A DNA stretch of 64,000 nt from Apodemus sylvaticus (lineage: Eukaryota > Chordata > Mammalia > Rodentia > Muridae). Positions within the stretch are counted from its first letter, which is position 1. Each line of letters starts with the position of its first letter. The notes below the pieces were generated by a model that saw nothing but the letters and a program-made list of their open reading frames with translations, was not told where the DNA came from and ran no database searches. Position numbers and translations under genes: made by a program. The stretch is from positions 145,242,465 to 145,306,464 of the forward strand of contig NC_067477.1 in NCBI RefSeq assembly GCF_947179515.1. Direction: 5' to 3'. Positions 12,009 through 24,366 of the stretch are shown piece after piece.

Positions 12009-14612
12009 TTTCCTTACAACGTGGTTTTCTGACAAATTTTGACGAAAGAATATTCTCCTGTGGGTTCTCTTTTGAGGCACACATTTAGACGTACACGCCA
12101 CACCAAATCCTTTAGAGTTATAACGTGTTGTTTAGGAGATACAAGCTAATTTTGTACGATGCCTTTTTTCTTCTCATAAAATTTAAGTGTTTCCAATAAG
12201 TATGTATTTGTCTTTACTCTGCAACACTGTATGTCCTTATAACATGGTATTCTTACATATTCTTTCGAGGGAAAACTCTCCTGTGCGTTCTCTTTTGAGG
12301 CTACATGCTTAGACATTCACGCAACACCAAAGCTTTTCGAGTTACAACGTGTGGTTTAGGAAAAACAAGGTAATTTCACACGATGCGGGATTTCCTTAAA
12401 ACATGGTTTTCTGACAAATTTTGACAAAGAAAACTCTCCTGTGGGTTCTCTTTTGAGGATACACATTTAGACGTAAACGCCACACCAAATCTTTTCGAGT
12501 TACAACATGTTGTTTAGGACATACAAGCTAATTTTGCAAGATGCGTTATTTCTCTCATAAAGTGTTTCCAATACGTACGTATTTGTCTTTACTCTGCAAC
12601 ACTGTATTTCTTTATAACGTGGTATTCTTACATATTCTTTCGAGAGAAAACTCTCCTAGGAGTTCTCTTTTGGGACTACACGCTTAGACATACACCCAAC
12701 ACCAAAGCTTTTCGAGTTAAAACGTGTTGTTTAGGAAGAACAAGATAATTTCTCACGATGCGGGATTTCCTTAAAACGTGGTTTTCTGACGAATTTTGAC
12801 GAAAGAAAATTGTCCTGTGGGTTCTCTTTTGAGGCTACACGTTTAGACGTACACGCCACACCAAATCTTTTCGAGTTACAATGTGTTGTTTGGGAGATAC
12901 AAGCTAATTTTGTACGATGCTTTATTTCATCTCGTAAAGTTTAAGGGTTTCCAATACATACGTATTTGTCTTTACTCTGCAACACTGTATTTCCTTATAA
13001 CGTGGTATTCTTTCTTATTCTTTTGAGAGAAAACTCTCCTGTGCATTCGCTTTTGAGGCTACACGCTTAGACATACACGCAACAGCAAAGCTTTTCGAGT
13101 TACAACGTGTTGTTTAGGAAGAACAAGATAATTTCCCACGATGCGGGATTTCCTTAAAACGTGGTGTTCTGACAAATTTTGATGAAAGAAAATTCTCCTG
13201 TGGGTTCTCTTTTGAGGATACACGTTTAGACGTACACGCCACACCAAATCTTTTTGAGTTACACCATGCTGTTTAGGAGATACAAGCTAATATTTTTACG
13301 ATGCGTTATTTCTTCTCGTAGAGTTTAAGTGTTTCTAATACATACGTATTTGCCTTTTCTCTGCAACACTGTATTTCCTTATAACGTGGTATTCTTACAT
13401 ATTCTTTAGAGAGAAAACTCTCCGGTGCGTTCTCTTTTGAGGCTACAGGCTTAGACATACAGACAACACCAAAGCTTTTCGAGTTACAATGTGTTGTTTA
13501 GGAAAAACAAGATAATTTAGCACGATGCGGGATTTCCTTAAAACGTGGTTTTCTGACAAATTTTGATGAAAGAAAATACTCCTGAGGGTTCTCTTTTGAG
13601 GCTACACCTTTAGACGTACACGCCACACCAAATCTTTTCAAGTTACAACGTGTTGTTTAGGAGATACAAGCTAATTTTGTACGATGTGTTCTTCCTTCTC
13701 GTAAAGTTTAAGTGTTTCCAATAAGTACGTATTTGTCTTTATTCTGCAACACTGTATTTCCTTATAACGTGGTATTCTTACATATTCTTTCGAGAGAAAA
13801 CTCTCCTGTGTGTTCTCTTTTGAGGCTACACGCTTAGACATACACGCAACACCAAAGCTTTTCAAGTTACAACGTGTTGTTTAGGAAGAACAAGATAATT
13901 TCTCACGATGCGGGATTTCTTTAAAACGTGGTTTTCTGACAAATTTTGAAGAAAGAAAATTGTCCTGTGGTTCTCTTTTGAGGCTACACGTTTAGACGTA
14001 CACGCCACACCAAAACTTTTCGAGTTACAACGTGTTGTTTAGGAGATACAAGCTAATTTTGTAATATGATTTATTTCATCTCGTAATGTTTAAGGGTTTC
14101 CAATACGTAACTATTTGTCATTATTCTGCAACAGTGTACTTCCTTATAACGTGGTATTCTTACATATTCTTTCGAGAGAAAACTCTCCTGTGTGTTCTCT
14201 TTTGGGGCTACACGCATAGAAATACACACAACACCAAAGCATTTCCAGTTACAATGCGTTGTTTAGGAAAAACAAGATAATTTTGCACAATGCGGGATTT
14301 CCTTAATACGTGGTTTTCTGACAAATTTTGACCAAAGAAAATTCTCCTGTGGGTTCTCTTTTGAGGCTACACGTTTAGACGTACACGCCACACCAAATCT
14401 TTTCGAGTTACATCGTGTTGTTTAGGAGATACAAGCTAATATTTTACGATGCGTTATTTCTTCTCATAAAGTGTTTCCAATAAGTACGTATTTGTCTTTA
14501 TTCTGCAACACTGTATTTCCTTATAACGTGGTATTCTTACATATTCTTTCGAGAGAAAACTCTCTTGTGTGCTCTCTTTTGAGTCTACATGCTTAGACAT
14601 ACACGCAACACC
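9380..14612 (+). repeat. Higher-order repeat, ~2667-bp period (7 units)
   Basis: Copy 1 is about 9380-12046 and copy 2 about 12047-14612. Shared rare variants include CCTTTAGAGTTATAACG (9440 region and 12107 region), a B half at 10392-10580 against 13059-13247 whose minus-strand readings are identical over 62 codons, and CTCTCTTTTGAGTCTACATG near 11905 and 14570. Differences are scattered single bases and small indels. Confidence 0.85.
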
Positions 14613-17600
14613 AAAGCTTTTCGAGTTACAACGTGTTGTTTAGGAAAAACAAGATAATTTCGCACGATGTGGGATTTCCTTAAAACGTGGTTTTCTGAAA
14701 ATTTTGACGAAAGAAAATTCTCCTATGGGTTCTCTTTTGAGGCTACACGTTTAGATGTACACGCCACACGAAATCTTTTTGAGTTACCACGTTTTGTTTA
14801 GGAGATAGGAGCTAATTTTGTACGATGCTTTATTTCATCTCGTAAAGTTTAAGGGTTTCCAATACGTACCTATTCGTCTTTACTCTGCAACACTGTATTT
14901 CCTTATACCGTGGTATTCTTACATATTCTTTCGAGAGAAAACTCTCCTGTGTGTTCTCTTTTGAGGCTACACGCTGAGACATACACTCAACACCAAAGCT
15001 TTTTGCGTTACATCGTGTTGTTTAGGAAAAACAAGATAATTTCGCACGATGCAGAATTTCCTTAATACGTGGTTTTCTGACAAATTTGACCAAAGAAAAT
15101 TCTCCTGTGGGTTCTCTTTTGAGGCTATATGTTTAGACGTACACGCCACACCAAATCATTTCGAGTTACAACGTGTTGTTTAGGAGATACAAGCTAATTT
15201 TGTACGATGCGTTATTTCTTCTCGTAAAGTGTTTCCAATATGTACTTATTTGTCTTTACTCTGCAACACTGTATTTCCTTATAACGTGGTATTCTTATAT
15301 ATTCTTTCGAGAAAGAACTCTCCTTTGCATTCTCTTTTGAGGCTACACGCTTAGACATACATGCAACACCAAAGCTTTTCGAGTTACAACGTGCTGTTTG
15401 AGAAAAACAAGATAATTTTGCACGATGAGGGATTTCCTTAAAACGTGGTTTTCTCACAAATTTTGACGATAGAAAATTCTCCTGTGGGTTCTCTTTTGAG
15501 GCTACATGTTTAGACGTACATGCCACACCAAATCCTTTCGAGTTACAACCTGTTGTTTAGGAGATACAAGCTAATTTTGTATGATGCCTTATTTCTTCTC
15601 GTAAAGTGTTTCCAATACGTACGTATTGTCTTTACTCTGCAACACTGTATTTCCTTATAACCTGGTATTCTTGCATATTCTTTCGAATGAAAACTCTCCT
15701 GTGTGTTTTCTTTTGAGGCTACACACTGAGACAAAAAGCAACACCAAAGCTTTTCGAGTTACAATGGGTTTTTTAGGAAAAAACAAGATAATTTCGCACG
15801 ATGCAGGATTTCCTTAATATGTGGTTTTCTGACAAATTTGACCAAAGAAAATTCTTCAGTGGGTTTTCCTTTGAGGCTAAACGTTTAGACGTACACGCCA
15901 CACCAAATCCTTTCGAGTTACAACGTGTTGTTTAGGAGATACAAGCTAATTTTGTTCCAGCGTTATTTCTTCTCCTAAAGGGTTTCCAATACGTACGTAT
16001 TTGTTTTACTCTGCAACATTGTATTTCCTTATAACGTTGCATTCTTACATATTCTTTCGAGAAAAAACTCTCCTTTGCGTTCTCTTTTGAGGCTACACGC
16101 TTAGACATACACGCAACACCAAAGTTTTTCGAGTTACAACTTGTTGTTTAGGAAAAAAAAGATAATTTTGCACGATGAGGGATTTCCTTAAAACGTGGTT
16201 TTCTCACATATTTTGACAATTAAACATTCTCCTGTAGGTTCCCTTTTGAGGCTACACGTTTAGACGTACACGCCACACCAAATCCTTTCGAGTTACAACC
16301 TGTTGTTTAGGAGATACAAGCTAATTTTGTATGATGCGTTATTTCTTCTCGTAAAGTGTTTCCAATACATACGTATTTGTCTTTACTCTGCAACACTGTA
16401 TTTACTTATAATGTGGTATTCTTACATATTCTTTCGAGAGAAAACTGTCCTGTGCGTTCTCTTTTGAGGCTACACGCTTAGACATACACGCAACACAAAA
16501 GCTTTTCGAGTTACAACGTGTTGTTTAGGAAAAACAAGATAATTTCGCACGATGCGAAATTTCCTTAAAACGTGGTTTACTGACAAATTTTGATGAAAGA
16601 AAATTCTCCTGTCGGTTCTCTTTTGAGGCTACACGTTTAGACGTACACGTCACACCAAATATTTTCGAGTTACAACGTGTTGTTTAGGAGATACAAGCTA
16701 ATTTTGTACGATGCTTTATTTCTTCTCTTAAAGTGTTTCCAATATGTATGTATATGTCTTTACTCTGCAACACTGTATTTCTTTATAACGTGGTATTCTT
16801 ACATATTCTTTCGAGAGAAAACTCTCCTTGCATTCCCTTTTGAGGCAACATACTTAGACATACACGCAACACCAAAGCTTTTCGAGTTACAACTTGTTGT
16901 TTAAAAAAAACAAGATAATTTCGTAGGATGCGGGATTTCGTTAAAACGTGGTTTTCTGACAAATTTTGAAGAAAGAAAATTCTCCGGTGGGCTCTCTTTT
17001 GAGGCTACACTTTTAGACGTACATGCCAAACCAAATGTTTTCGAGTTTCCACTTTTTGTTTAGGAGATACAAGCTAATATTGTATGATGCGTAATTTCTT
17101 CTCGTAAAGTGTTTCCAATATGTACGTATTTGTCTTTACTCTGCTACACTGTATTTCCTTATAACGTTGTATTCTTACATGTTCTTTCGAGAGAAAACTC
17201 TCCTGTCCATTCTCTTTTGAGGCTACAAGCTTAGACATACACGCAACACCAAAGCTTTTCGAGTTACAAGGTGTTGTTTAGGAAAAACAAGATAATTTCG
17301 CACGATGCGGGATTTCCTTAAAACGTGGTTTTCTGACAAATTTTGACGAAAGAAAATTCTCCTGTTGGTTCCCTTTTGAGGCTACACGTTTAGACATACA
17401 CGCCACACCAAATCCTTTCGAGTTACCACGTGTTGTTTAGGAGATACAAGCTAATTTTGTACGAAGCGTTATTTCTTCTCGTAAAGTGTTTCCAATACGT
17501 ACCTATTTGTCTTTACTCTGCAACACTGTATTTCCTTATAACGTTGTATTCTTACAAGTTCTTTCGAGAGAAAACTCTCCTGTGCATTGTCTTTAGAGGC

Positions 17601-20600
17601 AACATGCTCAGACATACACGCAACACCAAAGCTTTTCGAGTTACAACGTGCTGTTTAGGAAAAACAACATAATTTTGCACGATGCGGGATTTCTTTGAAA
17701 CGTGGTTTTTTGACAAATTTTGACGAAAGAAAGTTCTCCTGTGGGTTCTCTTTTGAGGCTACACGTGTAGACATACGAGCCACACCAAATCTTTTCGAGT
17801 TACAACGTGTTGTTTAGGAGATACAAGCAAATATTGTATGATGCGTTATGTCTTCCCTAAAGTGTTTCCAATATGTCCTTATTTGTCTTTACTCTACAAC
17901 AATGGATTTTCTTATAACGTGGTATTCTTACATATTCTTTCGAGGGAAAACTCTCCTGTGCGTTCTCTTTTGAGGCTAAACGCGTAGACAAACACACAAC
18001 GCCAAAGATTTTCGAGTTACAATGTGTTCTTTAGGAAAAACAAGATAATTTCGCACGATGCGCGATTTCCTTTAAATGTGGATTCCTGACAAATTTTGAC
18101 GAAAGAAAGTTCTCCTGTGGGTACTCTTTTGAGGCTACACATGGAGACATATGAGCCACAACAAATCTTTTCGAGTTACAACGTGTTGTTTAGGAGATAC
18201 AATTAAATTTTGTACGATGCATTATTTCTTCTCGTAAAGTGTTTCCAATACGTACTTATTTGTCTTTACTCTGCTACACTGTATTTCCTTATAACGTGGT
18301 ATTCTTACATATTATTTCGAGGGAAAACTCTCCTGTGCGTTCTCTTTTGAGGCTAAACGTGTAGACAAACACACAACGCCAAAGATTTTCGAGTTACAAT
18401 GTGTTCTTTAGGAAAAACAAGATTAATTCGCACGATGCGAGATTTCCATAATACGTGGTTTTCTGAAAAATTTTGACGAAAGAAAGTTCTCCTGTGGGTT
18501 CTCTTTTGAGGCTACACGTGTAGAGGTACGAGCCACACCAAATCTTTTCGAGTTACAATGTGTTGTTTAGGAGATACAAGCTAATTTTGTACGATGCGTT
18601 ATTTCTTCTCTTAAAGTGTTTCTAATAGGTACGTAGTTGTCTTTACTCTGCAACACTCTATTTCCTTATAACGTGGTATTCTTACATATTCTTTCGAGAG
18701 AAAACTCTCCTGTGCGTTCTCTTTTGAGACTACACGCATAGACATACACGCAACACCAAAGCTTTTCGAGTTACAACGTGTTGTTTAGGAAAAACAAGAT
18801 AATTTCGCACCATGCGATATTTCCTTAAAACGTGGTTTCTGACAAATTTTGATGAAAGAAAATTCTCCTGTGGGTTCTCGTTTGAGGCTACACTTTTAGA
18901 CGTACATGTCACACCAAATCTTTTCGAGTTACAACGTGTTGTTTAGGAAATACAAGCTAATTTTTTACGATGCGTTATTTCTTCTCGTAAAGTGTTTCCA
19001 ATATGTACTTATTTGTTTTTACTCTGCAAAATTTCATTTCCTTTTAACGTGGTATTCTTACATATGCTTTTGAGAGAAAACTCTCCTGTGCCTTCTCTTT
19101 TGAGGCTCCACGCTTACACATCCACGCAACACCAAAGCTTTTCGAGTTACAACATGTTGTTTAGGAAAAATAAGATGATTTCGAATGATGAGGGATTTCC
19201 TTAAAACGTGGTATTCTGAAAAATTTTGAAGAAAGAAAATTCTACTGTGGGTTCTCTTTTGATGATACACGTTTAGACGTACATGCCACACCAAATCTTT
19301 TCGAGTTACAACGTGTTGTTTAGGAGATACAAGATAATTTTTTATGATGCGTTAATTTTTCTCGTAAAGTGTTTCCAATACGAACGTATTTGTCTTTACT
19401 CTGCAACATTGTATATCCTTATGACGTTGTATTCTTACATATTCTTTCGAGAGAAAACTATCCTGTGCGTTCTCTTTTGAGGTTACATGCTTAGACATAC
19501 ACGCAACACCAAAGCTTTTCGAGTTACAACGTGTTGTTTAGGAAAAACAAGATAATTTTGCATGATGCGAGATTTCCTTAAAACGTGGATTGTGACAAAT
19601 TTTGATGAAAAAAATTCTCCTGTGGGTTCTCTTTTGAGGCTACACGTTTAGACGTACACCTCACATCAAATGTTTTCGAGTTACCACGTGTTGTTTAGGA
19701 GATACAAGCTAATTTTTTACGATGCTTTAATTCTTCTCATAAAGTGTTTCCAATACGTACGTATTTGTCTGTACTCTGCAACATTGTATTTATTTATAAC
19801 GTGGTATTTTTACATATTCTTTGGAGAGAAAACTATCCTGTTCTTTCCCTTTGAGGCTACACACTTAGACATACAGGCACCACCAAAGCTTTTCGAGTTA
19901 CAACGTGTTGTTTATGAAAAACAAGATAATTTCGCACGATGCGGGATTTCCTTAAAACGTGGTTTTCTGAGAAATTTTGACGAAATAAAATTCTCCTGTG
20001 GGTTCTGATTTGAGGCTACACGTTTAGACGTACACGCCACACCAAATCCTTTCGAGTTACCACATGTTGTTTAGGAGATACAAGCTAATTTTGTACGATG
20101 TGTTATTTCTTCTCTTGAAGTGTTTCCAATACGTACGTATTTGTCTTTTCTCTGCAACACTGTATTTCCTTATAACGTGGTATTCTTACATATTCTTTCA
20201 AGAGAAAACTATCCTGTGCATTCCCTTTTGAGGCTACAGACTTAGACATACAGGCAACACCAAAGCTTTTTGTGTTACAACGTGTTGTTTATGAAAAACA
20301 AGATAATTTCCCACTATGCGGGATTTCCTTAAAACGCGGTTTTCTCAAAAATTTTGACGAAAGAAAATTCTCCTGTGGGTTCTCGTTTGAGGCTACACAT
20401 TTAGATGTACACGCCACACCAAATCCTTTTGAGTTACCACGTGTTGTTTAGGAGATACAAGCTAATTTTGTAAGATGCATTATTTCTTCTCATAAAGTGT
20501 TTCCAATACGTACCTATTTATCTTTACTCTGAAACACTGTATTTCCTTATAACGTTGTATTCTTTCATATTCTTTCGAGAGAAAACTCTCCTGTGTGTTC

Positions 20601-20974
20601 TCTTTAGAGGTTACACGCTTAGACATACACGCAACATCAAATCTTTTCGAGTTACATCGTGTTGTTTGGAAAAACAAGATAATTTTGCACGATGCGGGAT
20701 TTCCTTAAAACGTGGTTTCCTGACAAATTTTGACGAAAGAAAGTTCTCCTGTGGGTTCTCTTTTGAGGCTACACGTGTAGACGTATGAGCCACACCAAAT
20801 CTTTTCGAGTTACAACGTGTTGTTTAGGAGATACAAGCTAATTTTGTATAATGCATTATTTCTTCTCGTAAAGTGTTTCCAATACGTACTTATTTGTCTT
20901 TACTCTGCAACACTGTATTTCCTTATAACGTGGTATTCCTACATATTATTTCGAGGGAAAACTCTCCTGTGCGT

Positions 20975-21545
20975 TCTCCTTTGAGGCTACACGCTTAGAC
21001 AAACACGCAACGCCAAAGCTTTTCGAGTTACAATATGTTGTTTAGGAAAAACAAGACAATTTCCCACGATGCGAGATTTCCATAAAACGTGGTTTTCTGA
21101 AAAATTTTGATGAAAGAAAGTTCTCCCGTGGGTTCTCTTTTGAGGCTACACATGTACAGGTACGAGCCACACCAAATCTTTTCGAGTTACAACGTGTTGT
21201 TTAGGAGATACAAGCTAATTTTGTACGATGCGTTATTACTTCTCTTAAAGAGTTTCCAATACATACGTATTTGTCTTTACTCTGCAACACTGTATTTCCT
21301 TATAACGTGGTATTCTTACATATTCTTTCGAGAGAAAACTCTCCTGTGCGTTCTCCTTTGAGGCTACACGCTTAGACAAACACGCAACGCCAAAGCTTTT
21401 CGAGTTACAATATGTTGTTTAGGAAAAACAAGACAATTTCCCACGATGCGAGATTTCCATAAAACGTGGTTTTCTGAAAAATTTTGATGAAAGAAAGTTC
21501 TCCCGTGGGTTCTCTTTTGAGGCTACACATGTACAGGTACGAGCC
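20975..21545 (+). repeat. Near-exact single-unit duplication, 377-bp offset
   Basis: A stretch of about 200 bp (from CGTTCTCCTTTGAGG near 20973 to CGAGCCACACCAAA near 21176) is repeated with no difference that I can see about 377 bp later (to near 21553). It includes rare variants ACAAGACAATTTCCC and CATGTACAGGTACGAG. The identity suggests very recent duplication or gene conversion. The second copy is followed directly by another B half. Confidence 0.85.
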
Positions 21546-21546
21546 A

Positions 21547-21710
21547 CACCAAAGCTTTTCGAGTTACAATATGTTGTTTAGAAAAAACAAGATAATTTCG
21601 CAGGATGCGAGATTTCCTTAAAACGTGGTTTCCGACAAATTTTGATTAAAGAAAGTTCTCCTGTGGGTTCTTTTTTGAGGCTACATGTTTAAACGTACAC
21701 CTCACACCAA
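21547..21710 (+). other. Extra B half (B-B junction)
   Basis: After the B half ending in CGAGCCACACCAAA, the next half is again a B (CAAAGCTTTTCGAGTTACAATATG...), with no A between. The shared start of A and B gives an obvious site for unequal exchange. Confidence 0.75.
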
Positions 21711-24094
21711 ATCTTTTCGAGTTACAAGGTGTTGTTAGGAGATACAAGCTAATTTTATATGATGAGTTATTTCTTCTCGTAAAGTGTTTCCAATATGTAC
21801 TTATTTGTCTTTACTCTGCAAAATTGTATTTCCTTATAACGTGATATTCTTATATATTCTTTCGAGTGAAAACTCTCCTGTGCCTTCTCTTTTGAGGATC
21901 CACGCTTACCCCTACACGCAACACCAAAGCTTTTCGAGTTACAACATGTTGTTTAGGAAAAAGAAGATGATTTCGCACGATGCGGGATTTCCTTAAAACG
22001 AGGTTTTCTGAAAAATTTTGAGGAAAGAAAATTCTCCTGTGGGTTCTCTTTTGAGGCTACATGTTTAGACGTACATGCCACACCAAATCTTTTCGAGTTA
22101 CAACATGTTGTTTCGGAGATACAAGCATAATTTTGTAAGATGCGTTACTTCTTCTCGTAAAGTGTTTCCAATATGTAAGTACTTGTCTTTACTCTGCAAC
22201 ACTGTATTTCCTTATAACGTGGTATTCTTATATATTCTTCCGAGAGAAAACTATCCTGTGCGTTCCCTTTTTAGGCTACACACTTAGACATACAGGCAAC
22301 ACCAAAGCTTTTCGAGTTACAACGTGTTGTTTATGAAAAACAAGATAATTTCGCACGATGCGGGATTTCCTTAAAACGTAGTTTTCTGAAACATTTTGAC
22401 GAAAGAAAATTCTTCAGTGGGTTCTCTTTTGAGGCTACACGTTTAGACGTACACGCCACACCAAATCCTTTCGATTTACCACGTGTTGTTTAGGAGATAC
22501 AAGCTAATTTTGTATGATTCGTTATTTCTTCTCATAAAGTGTTTCCAATAAGTACGTATTTGTCTTTACTCTGCAACACTGTATTTCCTTATAACGTTGT
22601 ATTCTTACATATTCTTTCAATAGAAAACTCTCCTGTGCGTTCTCTTTAGAGGCCATACGCTTAGACATACACGCAACGCCAAAGCTTTTCGAGTTACAAT
22701 GTGTTGTTTAGGAAAAACAAGATAATTTCGCAGGATGCGAGATTTCCATAAAACATGGTTTTCTGAAAAATTTTGACGAAACAAAGTTCTCCTGTGGGTT
22801 CTCTTTTGAGACTACACGTGTAGAGGTACGAGTCACACCAAATCTTTTCGAGTTACAACTTGTTGTTTAGGAGATACAAGCTAATTTTTTACGTTGCCTT
22901 ATTTCTTCTCTTAAAGTGTTTCCAATAGTATTTGTCTTTACTCTGCAACACTGTATTTCCTTATAACGTGGTATTCTTACATATTCTTTCGAGAGAAAAC
23001 TCTCCTGTGCGCTCTCTTTTGAGGCTACACGCTTAGACATACACGCAACACCAAAGCTTTTCGAGTTACAACGTGTTGTTTAGGAAAAACAAGATAATTT
23101 CGTACGATGCGAGATTTCCTTAAAACTTGGTTTCTGACAAATTTTGATGAAAGAAGATTCTCCTGTGGGTTCTCGTTTGAGGCTACACTTTTAGACTTAC
23201 ACGTCACACCAAATCTTTTCGAGTTACAACGTGTTGTTTAGGAGATACAAGCTAATTTTGCACGATGCGTTATTTCTTCTCGTAAAGTGTTTTCAATATG
23301 TACTTATTTGTCTTTGCTCTGCAAAATTGTATTTCCTTATAACGTGATATTCTTACATATTCTTTCGAGAGAAAATTCTCCTGTGCCTTCTCTTTTGAGG
23401 CTACACGTTTACACATACACGCAACACCAAAGCTTTTCGAGTTACAACATGTTGTTTAGGAAAAAGAAGATGATTTCGCACGATGCGGCATTTCCTTAAA
23501 ACGAGGTGTTCTGAAAAATTTTGAAGTAAGAAAATTCTCCTGTGGGTTCTCTTTTGAGGCTACACATTTAGACGTACATGCCACACCAAATCCTTTTGAG
23601 TTACCACGTGTTGTTTAGGAGATACAAGCTAATTTTGTACGATGCGTTATTTCTTCTTGTAAAGTGTTTCCGATACTTACTTATTTGTCTTTACTCTGCA
23701 ACACTGTATTTCCTTATAACGTGGGATTCTTACATATTATTTCGAGGGAAAACTCTCCTGTGCCTTCTTTTTTGAGGCTACATGCTTAGACAAACATGCA
23801 ACGCCAAAGTTTTTCGAGTTACAATGTGTTGTTTAGGAAAAACAAGATAATTTGGCATGATGCGAGATTTCCATAAAACGTGGTTTTCTGACAAATTTTG
23901 ACGAAAGAAAATTCTCCTGTGGGTTCTCTTTTGAGGCTACACGTTTAGATGTACACGCCACACCAAATCCTTTCGAGTTACCACGTGTTTTTAGGAGATA
24001 CAAGCTAATTTTGTATGATGTGTTATTTCTTCTAGTAAAGTGTTTCCAATATGTACGTATTTGTCTTTACTCTGCAACACTGTATTTCCTTATA

Positions 24095-24104
24095 ACGTTG
24101 TATT
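24095..24104 (+). repeat. Target-site duplication, left copy
   Basis: ACGTTGTATT, the satellite A-half sequence before the L1 tail. The right boundary is ambiguous by a few T because the tail is T-rich on this strand. Confidence 0.88.
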
Positions 24105-24123
24105 TTTTTTTAATTTTTTTATT
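24105..24123 (-). other. L1 A-rich tail
   Basis: On the + strand this is a T-rich run with a short AA interruption, directly after the left target-site copy. It is preceded in the sense direction by AATAATAATAAAA. It marks the 3' end of the element and its minus-strand orientation. Confidence 0.9.
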
Positions 24124-24366
24124 ATTATTCGATATAATTTATTTACATTTCAAATGATTTCCCCTTTCCTAGCCCCCCCACTCCCCGAAAGTCCCGCAAA
24201 CCCCCTTTTCTTCCCCTGTCTTCCCACCCACCCCTTCCCACTTCCCCGTTCTGGTTTTGCTGAATACTGTTTCACTGAGTCTTTCCAGAACCAGGGGCCA
24301 CTCCTCCTTTCTTCTTGTACCTCATTTGATGTGTGGATTATGTTTTGGGTATTCCAGTTTTCTAGG
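24124..24366 (-). other. L1 3' UTR with G-rich tract
   Basis: Sequence between the ORF2 stop and the tail. On the sense (minus) strand, 24163-24250 is a purine tract with many runs of three or more G (seen on + as CCCCTTTCC, GCCCCCCC, CTCCCC, CCCCC, CCCACCCACCCC). A G-rich polypurine tract able to form G-quadruplexes is a known feature of mammalian L1 3' UTRs. Reading both strands as protein gives open frames here that are not genes. Confidence 0.9.

Larger units (their letters stand above)
2668..16400 (+). repeat. Satellite array block F1, forward, family I units
   Basis: About 36 forward copies of the satellite unit. Family I features: many A halves have the 6-bp longer centre (AAAGTTTAAG before TGTTTCC). 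One A subtype has GGACATACAAG, GCAAGATG and TTTCTCTCATAAAG together (for example near 2941, 3700, 4450, 5590, 9850 and 12510). B halves often carry broken CENP-B boxes starting TTAG, TTCT or TTTG. Higher-order repeats of 1889 and 2667 bp lie inside. The boundary with family II at about 16.4 kb is a gradual change judged by eye. No gene is present. Confidence 0.9.
16919..22365 (+). other. CENP-B boxes left of the L1 (5 intact)
   Basis: Intact boxes at 16919-16935, 17296-17312, 19930-19946, 21971-21987 and 22349-22365. The intervening B halves are mostly of the TTTG...CGGG or TTCG...CGAG broken types. Confidence 0.8.
16401..24104 (+). repeat. Satellite array block F1, forward, family II units (left of L1)
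   Basis: About 20 forward copies continuing without a break from family I. Here A halves mostly lack the extra TTTAAG. B halves fall into recurring types: one with AAAAAGAAGATGATTTCG, one with TATGAAAAACAAG, one with TTTTGCACGATGCGGG followed by AAAGTTCTCC, and one with a CGAG-type broken box followed by GTGGTTTCTGAC. The last A half is cut by the L1 insertion after ...ACGTTGTATT. No gene is present. Confidence 0.9.

Noticed and set aside
20040..20060. CACGTG in variants such as TTACCACGTGTTG as an E-box regulatory site
   Set aside because: It arises from a single change in the repeated ACAACGTGTTG, occurs in scattered copies, and has no gene nearby.
20793..20830. TTCGAGTTACAACG at the start of both halves as a second CENP-B box
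   Set aside because: TTCG and the central A fit, but the CGGG core is absent (ACGT at that place), so it does not meet the nine-base rule.
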